From Sphingobacterium sp. SRCM116780 (GTDB lineage: Bacteria; Bacteroidota; Bacteroidia; Sphingobacteriales; Sphingobacteriaceae): a stretch of 64,000 bases of DNA. This document shows, piece by piece, positions 18,867 to 28,529 of this stretch. How positions within the stretch are numbered: position 1 is the first letter of the stretch; every line of letters starts with the position of its first letter. The stretch is taken from contig NZ_CP090446.1 in the NCBI RefSeq assembly GCF_021442025.1, forward strand, positions 1,240,001-1,304,000. Direction: 5' to 3'. Position numbers and translations under genes: made by a program. The notes below the pieces were generated by a model that saw only the letters and a program-made list of their open reading frames with translations, was not told where the DNA came from and ran no database searches.

Positions 18867-19439
18867 CTAAGATCGCGATTCATTCATCCACTCCTTATTA
18901 TCGATCTTTGGTATGGTAAATAATAGAATCAGTGCAATTATTTGCAATATCGTTTGGATGATATTGATCACCCCAACGATGGGACTTTGTAAGATATTTT
19001 GAATCATATAAGGAATTCCCAATAGCCCTATTACCAATAAGATTAATAAAACATATTTTATCCAATCTGTACCTTTACGTATGAGAAGTCCAATTCCAAC
19101 CAAAAAAGCAAGTGTAAGAAGTGCAGCAGAAATTGAAGAGGCAGATGTTAATATTGCAGGTGTAAGTAGTATATTTATTACCCCCAATGCGGCAGAAATA
19201 AACATACAGTTGGAAGATTTTATGTGATTTGAATGAATAATTATTTCATCTTCTTTGTACCTTTTAGCAAGTATGTTTTCTAAATGGATACTTTCTTCTT
19301 CTGTAAAATCACGACCTCTTGATTTTAGTATATCATAAGCAAATGCAATAGCTTCTGGTACAAATTGACTTTCAGATTTGATGTATTCCTCTAATTCCGC
19401 ATTTGATTTTTGTTCTAATACTTTTCTTTTAACGCTCAT
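18867..19439 (-). CDS. Multi-pass membrane protein of unknown function
   Basis: 190 residues. The N-terminal 70 are charged and soluble (LEQKSNAELEEYIKSESQF), including a helical ILKSRGRDFTEEE motif. Four or five hydrophobic segments follow (CMFISAALGVINILLTPAIL, ALLTLAFLVGIGLLI, WIKYVLLILLVIGLL, IIQTILQIIALILLFTIP). No catalytic motif seen. Similar small proteins in Bacteroidota are unannotated. Confidence 0.65.
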   Translation of the reverse strand: MSVKRKVLEQKSNAELEEYIKSESQFVPEAIAFAYDILKSRGRDFTEEESIHLENILAKRYKEDEIIIHSNHIKSSNCMFISAALGVINILLTPAILTSASSISAALLTLAFLVGIGLLIRKGTDWIKYVLLILLVIGLLGIPYMIQNILQSPIVGVINIIQTILQIIALILLFTIPKIDNKEWMNESRS

Positions 19440-19938
19440 ATTTAGTTTATAATAATGTGCAAGTATAGAAAAAAATCAGGTATATATTCCATCTTGTTTA
19501 ATTTGAAATTAAATTAGTTTTTCATTCTTAAAAGATAGCGCTAACTTTAAAATTACTAACCAATATATACCATATCTACTTAGCATTATGCTATGTATCG
19601 AGGCATGGATAAGAAGTCAAGCAATTCGAAAAATCTAATAACATTAAAAATTCAAAACAATTTAGAATATAAAATGTCAATAAATAAAGAAGAACAAAAA
19701 AATCGTAGCTATACTCCATGAGTATCCTTTGCATTTAACACAGAATCGTTGGTTGCTTACAGGATAAGGATTAATTGTAGATTTTGCTTCAAAGAGGTTT
19801 ATTTCGAGTACAGATTATATCTGTTCTTAAACATACTTACAAGTTTGGAGGAGATCGTCGAAGCATCTATCTTTATGGAAAGCAATACAGAAGGAGGCAA
19901 GATTGTTGTTCTTGTCTAAACCAATAATAGGATAGCCA
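19440..19938. other. Gene-free stretch upstream of ergothioneine operon
   Basis: About 500 AT-rich bases. I see no protein-like frame, no clear hairpin and no riboswitch-like conserved core. It must contain the promoter of the egtD operon. Confidence 0.45.
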
Positions 19939-20931
19939 ATGGAATTAAATATAAACACAAAATCAAACCATAACGATACAGCTCATACTGCCCATATCAA
20001 GTTTCACCGAGAAGTAATAGATGGTCTGAAAAGTAATCCCAAGACCTTACCATCAAAATATTTTTATGACAAGAATGGTGATGGACTCTTTCAGCAGATC
20101 ATGGCTATGCCTGAGTACTACCTCACAAAATGTGAGTTGGATATTTTTTGCAATAAAACAGTAGAAATAGCCAATATGCTAACAGCAGAAAACGAACCGT
20201 TCGATCTTATTGAAATGGGGGCTGGAGATGCGATGAAATCATCCTATCTGCTGAAAGAATTAATGAAACGAGGGGTAGACTTTACTTATATGCCTATTGA
20301 TATTTCAGACAATATCTTAACCGTATTGCACAACAAGCTTAAAGCAGATATGCCAAAACTTGCTATTGTCAGTTTGAAAGGTGAATATTTTGATATGCTC
20401 TATCAGGCCGCTTCTCTTTCTCAAAAAAAGAAAGTTGTATTGTTTTTAGGAAGTAACATTGGGAATATGGAGTTCGAAGACACTTTCAGTTTTTGTCGTG
20501 AATTGAACAAAAATTTGTCTCCAGACGATATCCTTTTGATGGGATTTGATCTGAAGAAAAACCCGCAGACAATTCTAAATGCTTATCATGATAAAATGGG
20601 AATCACGGCGGCATTTAATCTGAACCTGCTCACGCGAATCAATCGTGAAATTGAAGCCGATTTTCAATTGGATCAGTTTCAACATTATCCACATTACGAT
20701 CCTATAACTGGTGCTTGCAGAAGTTATCTGATAAGTCTTGTCGATCAGCAAGTACAGATCGGCGAGGAAAAGATTTCATTTGCAAAAAATGAACCTATCT
20801 ATATGGAAGTTTCACAAAAGTTTTCCATGAATGATATAGAACAACTTGCCCAAAATTCATGTTTTAATATTATAGGAGAAATTACAGATTCAAAAAACTG
20901 GTTTGTAGATTCATTCTGGAAGAAAATATAA
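19939..20931 (+). CDS. egtD: L-histidine N-alpha-methyltransferase (ergothioneine synthesis)
   Basis: Trimethylates histidine to hercynine with three S-adenosylmethionine molecules, the first step of ergothioneine synthesis. The 330 residues match the EgtD family: LPSKYFYDKNGDGLFQQIMAMPEYYLTKCE near the N-terminus, the SAM-binding loop LIEMGAGDAMKSSYLL, FLGSNIGNMEF, and LLMGFDLKKNPQTILNAYHD. The C-terminal ICYMEVSQKFS-like stretch (EPIYMEVSQKFSMNDIEQLA) carries the usual histidine-contacting glutamate-x-serine. It is the first gene of a four-gene run with egtB directly downstream. Confidence 0.93.
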   Translation: MELNINTKSNHNDTAHTAHIKFHREVIDGLKSNPKTLPSKYFYDKNGDGLFQQIMAMPEYYLTKCELDIFCNKTVEIANMLTAENEPFDLIEMGAGDAMKSSYLLKELMKRGVDFTYMPIDISDNILTVLHNKLKADMPKLAIVSLKGEYFDMLYQAASLSQKKKVVLFLGSNIGNMEFEDTFSFCRELNKNLSPDDILLMGFDLKKNPQTILNAYHDKMGITAAFNLNLLTRINREIEADFQLDQFQHYPHYDPITGACRSYLISLVDQQVQIGEEKISFAKNEPIYMEVSQKFSMNDIEQLAQNSCFNIIGEITDSKNWFVDSFWKKI

Positions 20932-20941
20932 GTTGAAAATA

Positions 20942-22126
20942 ATGAAAGCAGATACACCTACATTAAGTCTTATAACTGATTTAGAAAAAAGATATATAGA
21001 CATCCGAAATCATTCCGTAACGATATGTAAGCCCCTTGAAATCGAAGATTATGTTGTTCAGCCAATCATAGATGTCAGTCCTCCAAAGTGGCACTTAGGA
21101 CATACAACTTGGTTTTTTGAAACCTTTGTACTCCAGCCAAATTTTCCTGGTTATATCGTGTTCGACTCACAGTACAACTTTGTGTTTAATAGCTATTATG
21201 AAACGGTGGGGGCAAGAGTAATACGTACCGATCGGGGTAATTTAAGCCGCCCTTCAGTTGCCGATGTTTATCGCTATAGAACCTATGTCGATCAGCAGAT
21301 ACATATTTTTTTTCAAAGTGATTTTATAACCGAATCAATTGCATCTTTATTAGAGTTGGGACTTCATCATGAGCAGCAACATCAGGAATTATTACTGACC
21401 GATATTAAATATATCCTAGGTCATAACCCACTTTTTCCAGTGTATGTAAAAGATACTGTTACTGACCAAGCAGATCATAAAGCATTAGAAATGATCAAAA
21501 TTCCTGAAGGAGTATATGAAATTGGTTTTAAAGGAGCGGGTTTCTGCTTTGACAATGAGTTGGGACGTCATCAGGTTTACTTGCATGATTTTGAAATCTG
21601 CAACCGTCTAGTCACAAATGGTGAGTATTTACAATTTATGGAAAGTGGTGGTTATGATGATTTCAGACATTGGCATGCTGAAGGATGGGATTGGGTTAAG
21701 CAGACCCAAGCAAAGGCTCCACTTTATTGGCATTTTATTGATGAAAAATGGATGCAATATACGCTTCAGGGCTTACAAGAACTTAATCTTAACGAAGCCG
21801 TTTGTCATGTTAATTTTTTTGAAGCATCAGCTTATGCTGCATGGAAGGGTATGCGTTTACCCACAGAAGCAGAATGGGAGGTAGCATCCGATAAATTTAA
21901 CTGGGGAAATCGTTGGGAATGGACAGGAAGTGCATATTTACCTTATCCAGGATTTAAAAAGGAGGCTGGTGCAGTGGGCGAATATAACGGTAAGTTTATG
22001 GTAAATCAAATGGTATTGCGTGGAGCTTCTGTAGCAACACCTAAAGGACACAGTCGAAATACCTATCGTAATTTCTTTCAAGCCAAATTACAGTGGCAAT
22101 TTACAGGTATTAGACTCGCTCAATAA
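20942..22126 (+). CDS. egtB: Ergothioneine biosynthesis sulfoxide synthase
   Basis: Iron enzyme that joins hercynine to a sulfur donor with O2. The N-terminal DinB-like domain supplies the three-histidine iron site: WHLGHTTWF and HHEQQHQE, giving H54, H143 and H147 from the ATG used here. The C-terminal formylglycine-generating-enzyme-like domain (about 170-394) has LPTEAEWEVA, WGNRWEWTGS, LRGASVATPKGHSRNTYRNFF. A TTG at 20933 is in frame but the ATG at 20942 is preferred. No egtC or egtA is present, so donor choice (cysteine, as in some EgtB types, or gamma-glutamylcysteine) and the lyase are open. It follows egtD by 10 bases. Confidence 0.92.
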   Translation: MKADTPTLSLITDLEKRYIDIRNHSVTICKPLEIEDYVVQPIIDVSPPKWHLGHTTWFFETFVLQPNFPGYIVFDSQYNFVFNSYYETVGARVIRTDRGNLSRPSVADVYRYRTYVDQQIHIFFQSDFITESIASLLELGLHHEQQHQELLLTDIKYILGHNPLFPVYVKDTVTDQADHKALEMIKIPEGVYEIGFKGAGFCFDNELGRHQVYLHDFEICNRLVTNGEYLQFMESGGYDDFRHWHAEGWDWVKQTQAKAPLYWHFIDEKWMQYTLQGLQELNLNEAVCHVNFFEASAYAAWKGMRLPTEAEWEVASDKFNWGNRWEWTGSAYLPYPGFKKEAGAVGEYNGKFMVNQMVLRGASVATPKGHSRNTYRNFFQAKLQWQFTGIRLAQ

Positions 22127-22134
22127 TTTGACCT

Positions 22135-23055
22135 ATGATTACAGTAGAATCAGTTTCTAAAAATTATAACGGACAGCCCGCAGTTGATCAAATTTCTTTT
22201 CAAGCTCATGATAAGGAAGTGTTTGTGCTTTTAGGAACTAGTGGTTGCGGTAAAACCACAACACTAAAAATGATCAATCGACTCATAGAACCAGATACCG
22301 GAGATATTTTGATTGATGGTAAAAACATAAGAAATCAAAAAATAGAAAATCTCCGTATGCGTATTGGTTTTGTGATGCAACATGCCGGACTATTTCCTCA
22401 TTATACCATCCAGCAAAATATAGCTTTGGTTCCAGAATTATTGAAATGGGATAAAAAGATTATTCAAACAAAAACAGAGGAATTGATGTACAAACTCCAT
22501 CTACCAGAAGATCTTCTTAACAGATTTCCTGCAGAATTAAGTGGTGGGCAACAACAACGTGTGGGGATTGCAAGGGCATTAGTAGCGAACACGCCAGTTT
22601 TGTTGATGGATGAACCATTTGGAGCGTTAGACAACATCACAAAAGCAGACATCTACGACGAGTTTAAATCATTGGACGAACTGAAAAATAAAACCACTAT
22701 TCTGGTGACCCATGATGTGCAAGAAGCCTTCGAGTTAGGACATCGTATTTGTTTGATGGATAAAGGTAAAATTGTACAAATAGGTACGCCAAAAGAAATG
22801 CTCTATAGACCAAAGAATGATTTTGTAAGTGAATTCTTTGCCAACAATCGTCTTTTACTCGAATATAAAATAACAAGGGTACAAGATATACAACCTTATG
22901 TCCTTGATCAAGAAGTAAAGAAGCAAATTGATTTTTCTGGAAACGACAGTGTCTGGCATACCTTACAAAGATTTACTGCTCATAACAATTATGCAGAAAG
23001 CTATGAACAGTTGACCAAAGCATTTCATGCCTATCGAAAAACGGAAATCCAATGA
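22135..23055 (+). CDS. ABC transporter ATPase, OpuCA/EgtV-like
   Basis: 306 residues. Walker A GTSGCGKTTT near residue 36, Q-loop QHAGLFPHYT, signature LSGGQQQRVGIARAL, Walker B VLLMDEPFGALD and switch histidine VTHD are all intact. The fold and the C-terminal extension (about 235-306) match the quaternary-amine (OpuC/ProV) subgroup, but paired CBS domains are missing or reduced. It lies nine bases after egtB and overlaps the permease gene by four bases. Ergothioneine and hercynine are betaines, so the operon suggests their import, as with EgtV of pneumococcus and Helicobacter. Confidence 0.9.
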   Translation: MITVESVSKNYNGQPAVDQISFQAHDKEVFVLLGTSGCGKTTTLKMINRLIEPDTGDILIDGKNIRNQKIENLRMRIGFVMQHAGLFPHYTIQQNIALVPELLKWDKKIIQTKTEELMYKLHLPEDLLNRFPAELSGGQQQRVGIARALVANTPVLLMDEPFGALDNITKADIYDEFKSLDELKNKTTILVTHDVQEAFELGHRICLMDKGKIVQIGTPKEMLYRPKNDFVSEFFANNRLLLEYKITRVQDIQPYVLDQEVKKQIDFSGNDSVWHTLQRFTAHNNYAESYEQLTKAFHAYRKTEIQ

Positions 23056-24617
23056 TACAACAAAATCTATGGCAATTCATTACCGAGCAACATGAAAAAT
23101 TGCTGAACCAGATCGTGCAACATCTTGGATTGACTTGTCTTTCTTTATTACTTGCAATCGCTATTGGCGTTCCATTAGGCACACTTATCGTCAAAAAGAA
23201 TATTTTGGCTAATCCTATTCTTGCTGTTGCGGGGATTTTGCAAACTGTACCCAGTATTGCTTTGCTTGGTTTTATGATACCCGTTTTTGGTATTGGACCA
23301 ACCCCAGCCATTGTTGCTTTGCTGATCTATGCACTTCTGCCCATTATACGCAATACTTATACAGGTATTATTGGAGTTGATCCGATCGTTACTGAGACCG
23401 CAAAAGCTTTGGGTATGAATGGGAAACAATTACTTTTTAAAGTGGAGCTTCCGCTAGCGTTACCTGTTATCATAGCAGGCATTAGAACAGCAGCAGTCAT
23501 TAATGTCGGAGTAGCGACGTTGGCATCTTTCGTCGCGGCAGGAGGTTTAGGTGAATTTATTTTTGGAGGTATTTCACTGAATAATATCAATATGATTCTT
23601 GCTGGTGCAATTCCAGCAGCACTGTTAGCAATATTGTTAGATCAGCTTATTGCATTGGTGCAGAAATCTCGCTTTCAACGTCTACATAAATTACGTTATA
23701 TCATTCCCATTATTTTCCTGAGTATTGTTGCCGTGTATATATGGTCTACTGATGCAAGTAATAAGCTTAAGGCAGGGTTTACACCAGAATTTATGGGTAG
23801 ACAGGATGGTGATATAGGACTGCGATCTGTCTATGGTTTGAACATGAATCCTACAGTTGTAAATGATGCCATCATGTATAAAGCAGCTTATGAAGGTGAA
23901 CTAGATGTAATCAGTGGATACTCTACAGATGGTAGGATTAAAGCCTTTAATCTGTATGTACTTGAGGATGATAAAAAAATATTTCCGCCCTATTATGCAG
24001 TTCCCATCATAAAAACCAAAACGTTACAACAGTTTCCGAAACTTAAACAAACACTCAATCTTTTGGCAGGAAAAATTAATGATTCGATCATGACTGAACT
24101 AAACTATCGGACTGATCATCTACACCATACACCCGAGAAGGTAGCCAAAGATTTTTTAATACAAACGGGGTTGTATCAAAATAAAAGAAATGGGAGCGCC
24201 AACACCGTTCGTATTGGCTCTAAAATTTTTGGAGAACAATATATTCTTGTCCAGATATACAAAATGCTGATAGAGGGATACACAGATTATCAAGTGGATA
24301 CCAAAACAGGTTTAGGTGGCACCAAAATATGTTTCGATGCATTAATGAATGATGCGATTGATTTCTATCCTGAATATACAGGTACAGGTCTTTTGGTTCT
24401 TTTAAAGCCAACGAATCAAACAATGAAAGATGTCACCAAAAGTCCAGAGAAAACGTATCAGTATGTAGATGCAGCATTTAGGAAACAATATGGAATAGAA
24501 TGGTTGAAACCGTTAGGATTCAATAATGCCTATGCCTTGATGATGCGTAAAGAACAGGCAGAGACACTTCATATAAAAAGTATAACAGATTTAAAAGAAT
24601 ACCTCGAAGCTAATTAA
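23052..24617 (+). CDS. Fused ABC permease and substrate-binding protein, EgtU/OpuCBC-like
   Basis: 521 residues combining a six-helix inner-membrane permease (about 1-235; VPLGTLIV, TVPSIALLGFMIPVFGIGPTPA, and the EAA loop around ETAKALGMNGKQLLFKVELPLALP) with a C-terminal periplasmic type II binding domain (about 245-521; FTPEFMGRQDGDIGLRSVYG, RIGSKIFGEQYILVQIYKML, DAIDFYPEYTGTGLLVLL). The fusion is the architecture of EgtU and of OpuCB/CC-type transporters. Its placement after egtD and egtB favours ergothioneine or hercynine as substrate over choline or glycine betaine. The substrate is inferred from context only. Confidence 0.9.
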   Translation: MIQQNLWQFITEQHEKLLNQIVQHLGLTCLSLLLAIAIGVPLGTLIVKKNILANPILAVAGILQTVPSIALLGFMIPVFGIGPTPAIVALLIYALLPIIRNTYTGIIGVDPIVTETAKALGMNGKQLLFKVELPLALPVIIAGIRTAAVINVGVATLASFVAAGGLGEFIFGGISLNNINMILAGAIPAALLAILLDQLIALVQKSRFQRLHKLRYIIPIIFLSIVAVYIWSTDASNKLKAGFTPEFMGRQDGDIGLRSVYGLNMNPTVVNDAIMYKAAYEGELDVISGYSTDGRIKAFNLYVLEDDKKIFPPYYAVPIIKTKTLQQFPKLKQTLNLLAGKINDSIMTELNYRTDHLHHTPEKVAKDFLIQTGLYQNKRNGSANTVRIGSKIFGEQYILVQIYKMLIEGYTDYQVDTKTGLGGTKICFDALMNDAIDFYPEYTGTGLLVLLKPTNQTMKDVTKSPEKTYQYVDAAFRKQYGIEWLKPLGFNNAYALMMRKEQAETLHIKSITDLKEYLEAN

Positions 24618-25039
24618 CAATAATACCTTTGCTTAAATTAAAAAATAAGGATTACAAGATGTTATTCATGAGCATACGATTTTATCACAACAGCATAATA
24701 TTTGTTGGGATTTATGACTTAAAAAAAATGTCTATACCACTCCATTCTGACAATTTAAACAAGAACAAGAAATGACCAAATTGTTGCGAATATTGGCTAG
24801 GTATTGACGATTATGAATTGAAAACCTTCTTTTTTTTATTATAAAGTATGTTTGCTATTTAAACTAGCAAAAAATACGTTTTTGATGAAAAATAAAACAA
24901 AAATATTGATTTTAATGAAATATCGGTATTAGCGGATCGAATAACATTTCGTTATTTAAAAGAATAATCAATTTGTTAACCAAATATTCTTTTTAAGAAT
25001 GCTTAAGGTGATAAATAGTGTGATAATTGAAAACTTGAA
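24618..25039. other. Gene-free stretch between transporter and sensor kinase
   Basis: 422 AT-rich bases with only short non-protein-like frames. No strong terminator hairpin follows the transporter stop. It must hold the promoter for the kinase-regulator pair. Confidence 0.45.
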
Positions 25040-26971
25040 ATGAAAAAATATAGAAAATATTGGATAGTTAGTTGTTTAGTTGTTGTTTTGTTCGCCACAC
25101 TACTATTGTCTTGCCATCAACAAAATAATAGTAAGCAAGATGTCAAAATCAACACGATGGTCGATTCCAATGAGACGAGGTACCGTGACATTTTACTAAG
25201 TTTTTTTAGTGTGCAGGATTTTAAGGACAAATCGACTGGAAAGAGAAAGCGGGATGAATTACTCAAAGAAGATGGCTTTAAAGAATCTTCTTATAATTGG
25301 ATGTTTTTAGCCTATCATTATTATTTAAATAGAAAATTAGATTCGATCAGCTATGCGCTCAAGCAGCTTGATCATGATAAGCTTTCTCCCGATCTCATTA
25401 GCCTTAAAGATTATTTTAAGATTAGAGCTGAATTTAGTTTTAATGATGTTACAGATGGGGCTATGATGGAACGTTTGATAAATGCCAAAGAATATGCACT
25501 GAAGAATAAAAGTGTATTTACTTTCTTGTTTTATAATATGTTAGCTAATGCTGATTATAATAGAGAGGATTATAGAAAAGCATTGGAAAACACCAATTCT
25601 TGGTATGCACATCATCCTAATCGATCAGACGTGTACATTTGCCAAGCCTATCATGAAATCAAATTCATGCAATATATAGGACTGCATGATAAAAAGGAGT
25701 TAAGGAAAACCTTAGATAGTTGTATTTATTATGCGAATAAAACACAAGACTCTGCTGTTATCATGCGCATGCATAACTTAGAATCACAATACTTTTTCAA
25801 CCAAGGAAATTCAGAAAAAGCAGTTGAATCTTCTAGAAGATATTTCAATTATTTAGTTACTTCGAAAACCTTAAATCCAACGGCGTATGCGAATTTTGCT
25901 AAGAATTTTTTGAATAACAATCAGGTGGATTCAGCAATCTTTTACTTTAACGCTGGACTGGAATTTATTGAGGAAAACAAAATAAAATATAATACCCTGT
26001 TTTTCTATAAAAATCTGCAAGGAGCCTATGCCAGTAAAGGAGATTATAAAAATGCATATACTGCATTGGATTCTACATTTGCAGTTTATAAAAGTAGTCT
26101 TATGCGGATTCAAACAGAGAAACTTCAAGAAATCAATGCAAAATATCAAACAGAGAAAAAAGATCAAGCGATTGATTTATTGAAAACAACGAATGCGTTT
26201 AATCACAAAATTCTAGTTCAACAACGGTGGATGTTTGTGATTCTATTAGGTTTTTTACTCAGTGTAGTGATCTTCTTATATTATCGAAATAAGCAGAAAC
26301 TACTCAAAAGTACTCATGAAAAAATTATAGCCGAAAATAAACAGCTTTTGTTAGAACAAAAAACACGACAAAATCAGCTTAATCCTCACTTTATCTATAA
26401 TGCGATCTCGAATCTACAAGGGTTGATTAGTAGCGAACAAAAAACAAAAGCTAATCAGTATTTGATATTATTGTCTCGCCAGATTCGAGATATCTTAGAA
26501 TTGAATCGCGAAGAATATATCTCCCTAGAGCAAGAAATTAAGTCACTAAAGAATTATATGCTTTTACAACAAATGCGTTATCAAGATGTGTTTGATTTCC
26601 ATATGGATACCCATGATTTAGATCTTGAAAATGTCATGATTCCACCGATGCTGATACAGCCATTCGTAGAAAATGCCATTGAATATGGTTTTAAAAACTT
26701 ATCTTATATGGGTAATTTGCAAATCGATTTCTATGAAAAAGAGAATCATCTTTATGTCTCCATTTGTGATAATGGATTGGGTTTACAGTCAAAAAAGGAG
26801 GGAAGTCAACACAAAAAATCTTTATCTCAAGTGATCACTAAAGAAAGATTAGATCTGTTGTATCCAAATCCTGATCAAAAAGCTGGTATTGAAATTATAC
26901 CAAATTATAAGGAAGATGAAAGTGGTTACAGAATAGTAATCTACATACCCCTTAATTTATATTTTAATTAG
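25040..26971 (+). CDS. TPR-containing sensor histidine kinase (LytS-like His_kinase)
   Basis: 643 residues. The N-terminal signal ends in a lipobox (LFATLLLSC, C25), so the protein may be lipid-anchored. A helical TPR-like sensor of about 350 residues follows (NMLANADYNREDYRKALENT, FAKNFLNNNQVDSAIFYFNA, LQGAYASKGDYKNAYTALDS). One membrane helix lies at about 397-417. The cytoplasmic kinase has a coiled region and NPHFIYNAI, with H450 the predicted phosphorylated histidine. The ATP-binding part includes PPMLIQPFVENAIEYG and CDNGLGL. It is 10 bases upstream of its LytTR regulator. Confidence 0.92.
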   Translation: MKKYRKYWIVSCLVVVLFATLLLSCHQQNNSKQDVKINTMVDSNETRYRDILLSFFSVQDFKDKSTGKRKRDELLKEDGFKESSYNWMFLAYHYYLNRKLDSISYALKQLDHDKLSPDLISLKDYFKIRAEFSFNDVTDGAMMERLINAKEYALKNKSVFTFLFYNMLANADYNREDYRKALENTNSWYAHHPNRSDVYICQAYHEIKFMQYIGLHDKKELRKTLDSCIYYANKTQDSAVIMRMHNLESQYFFNQGNSEKAVESSRRYFNYLVTSKTLNPTAYANFAKNFLNNNQVDSAIFYFNAGLEFIEENKIKYNTLFFYKNLQGAYASKGDYKNAYTALDSTFAVYKSSLMRIQTEKLQEINAKYQTEKKDQAIDLLKTTNAFNHKILVQQRWMFVILLGFLLSVVIFLYYRNKQKLLKSTHEKIIAENKQLLLEQKTRQNQLNPHFIYNAISNLQGLISSEQKTKANQYLILLSRQIRDILELNREEYISLEQEIKSLKNYMLLQQMRYQDVFDFHMDTHDLDLENVMIPPMLIQPFVENAIEYGFKNLSYMGNLQIDFYEKENHLYVSICDNGLGLQSKKEGSQHKKSLSQVITKERLDLLYPNPDQKAGIEIIPNYKEDESGYRIVIYIPLNLYFN

Positions 26972-26981
26972 AAATAATAAT

Positions 26982-27719
26982 ATGAAAATTTACTTACTTG
27001 AAGATGAGCACAATATATATCTGTATATAAAATCATTATTGGATGAAATTCCCTATGTACAAGTTGTAGGACATAGTCCAACGATTGCAGAGGCTGAGCG
27101 AGAATTAATAGTTGCCAAACCAGATCTAATCTTGGCGGATATCCAACTTAAAGATGGTTCTAGTTTATCCCTTCTTTCTAAACTTGAACTGGATGTTAGT
27201 ATTATTTTTATTACAGCCTTTAATCAATATGCTATTGAAGCCCTTAATATTGGTGCCATTGGTTATTTATTGAAACCCTTGGTTGCCAATACATTTATGG
27301 AAACGATTGAAAAGTGTTACAGAAAAAATACAGAGTTTAGGTTTAATAGTATGCAGTTGAATATGGCGGAAAACTATTTAAAATCACCAGCGAAACCAAA
27401 ACGAATAGCATTGCGCACCTTTGAATACACGCAAATTCTGAATGTAGAAGATATTCTATATTGTCATGGAGATAAAGGATATACAACATTTTACACAAAA
27501 GACACCAATCCAATGATGGTGTCTAAGGTGCTCAAACACTTTGAAGCAATGTTACCCGATTCCGATTTTATTCGTTGCCATCAATCCTATTTAATCAATG
27601 TAAACTACATAAAAAAATATTATAAAGATGGTCAATTGGAAATGACTGATGGTAAATTAATACCTGTTTCCAGTAGAAAAAAAGAAGTCATTCTCCAATT
27701 TTTAAATGAGTTTAATTAG
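26982..27719 (+). CDS. LytTR-family response regulator
   Basis: 245 residues. Receiver domain at 1-120 with acidic pocket LEDEH, phosphorylated D53 (LILADIQL), T78 (FITAF) and K98 (LLKP). The DNA-binding LytTR domain covers about 140-245 (RIALRTFEYTQILNVEDILY, FIRCHQSYLINVNYIKKYY, LIPVSSRKKE). It is transcribed with the preceding kinase, forming a complete two-component system. Target genes are not evident locally. Confidence 0.94.
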   Translation: MKIYLLEDEHNIYLYIKSLLDEIPYVQVVGHSPTIAEAERELIVAKPDLILADIQLKDGSSLSLLSKLELDVSIIFITAFNQYAIEALNIGAIGYLLKPLVANTFMETIEKCYRKNTEFRFNSMQLNMAENYLKSPAKPKRIALRTFEYTQILNVEDILYCHGDKGYTTFYTKDTNPMMVSKVLKHFEAMLPDSDFIRCHQSYLINVNYIKKYYKDGQLEMTDGKLIPVSSRKKEVILQFLNEFN

Positions 27720-27825
27720 GAAATTAAGGATTCTTAAAGTATCGTCGTATGCTGATCAATAATCAGAACGAATACACTTCAAGTACAAGTAAAGAATTTT
27801 TCTATTCATCATCATACTAACGATC

Positions 27826-27861
27826 CATTTACCTTCCTCTGATTCTAAGAGTTGGTAAATG
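27826..27861. terminator. Hairpin between convergent genes
   Basis: CATTTACC (27826-27833) pairs with GGTAAATG (27854-27861), with inner CTCT/AGAG pairing around 27837-27851. It lies between the convergent LytTR regulator and quinone reductase genes, where a bidirectional terminator is expected. No long T run follows. Confidence 0.4.
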
Positions 27862-27887
27862 AATGAGATTAATGAGCATTATTGGTG

Positions 27888-28466
27888 TTAGAGCAGCCTT
27901 TTTCCAAAAGATTTTACTTTATCCAACCATTTGCTTCGTTGTCTTTCATTTGAAGATTTAATAATAGCTATATAAGTAACTCTTACAGGTGATACTCCAC
28001 AAAATTGTAAAACTGTTTTTTTAAGTTGATTTACGCTAGGTTGCCCGTAGAATATGCGGTAATACCAGCTTGGTTGATCAAGAGTACTGATAATATGCGC
28101 TGTTTTTCCTAAAAGAAGCTTGTCCCAGAAAACAGAATTTGGACGATATTTAAAAGCCAATCCTGGTAGAAACAATCGATCAATAAAACCTTTGGTGATA
28201 GCGGGTAATCCTCCCCACCAAATGGGATGAATCCACAGCAGATGATCAGCCCATTTGATAATTTCCCATGCTTCCATCAAATCGGGTTCTAACACCATTC
28301 TTGCCTGATATCCAAATTGTAGATTAGGATTAAAATCTAATTCCGAAATGTTGATTTCTTTTATACTTGCACCAGTCTCCACAGCACCGTTTTTATACGC
28401 ATTTGCTAATCCAGAATTGAATGAATTTCTATTTGGATGTCCATTGATAATTGCTATCTTTTTCAT
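27888..28466 (-). CDS. NAD(P)H dehydrogenase (quinone)-like flavodoxin-fold protein
   Basis: 192 residues of the YwrO/KefF/NQO1-like family. MKKIAIINGHPNRNSFNSGLA gives the FMN phosphate loop (NGHPNRNSFN), WADHLLWIHPIWWGGLPAITKG and LLGKTAHIISTLDQPSWYYR are the family motifs. Cytoplasmic two-electron reductase of quinones or other electrophiles. The Crp-type regulator gene 64 bases upstream on the same strand likely shares its transcript or controls it. Confidence 0.9.
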   Translation of the reverse strand: MKKIAIINGHPNRNSFNSGLANAYKNGAVETGASIKEINISELDFNPNLQFGYQARMVLEPDLMEAWEIIKWADHLLWIHPIWWGGLPAITKGFIDRLFLPGLAFKYRPNSVFWDKLLLGKTAHIISTLDQPSWYYRIFYGQPSVNQLKKTVLQFCGVSPVRVTYIAIIKSSNERQRSKWLDKVKSFGKRLL

Positions 28467-28529
28467 TGATTATCTGTTATGATACAAACAAAATTAGATG
28501 TAAAATCAATCCCTATATAGGACATATGT

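Noticed and set aside
22135..24617. Transporter read simply as an osmoprotectant OpuC system
   Set aside because: Possible by sequence, but close linkage to egtD and egtB makes ergothioneine or hercynine the better guess; left open in the entries.
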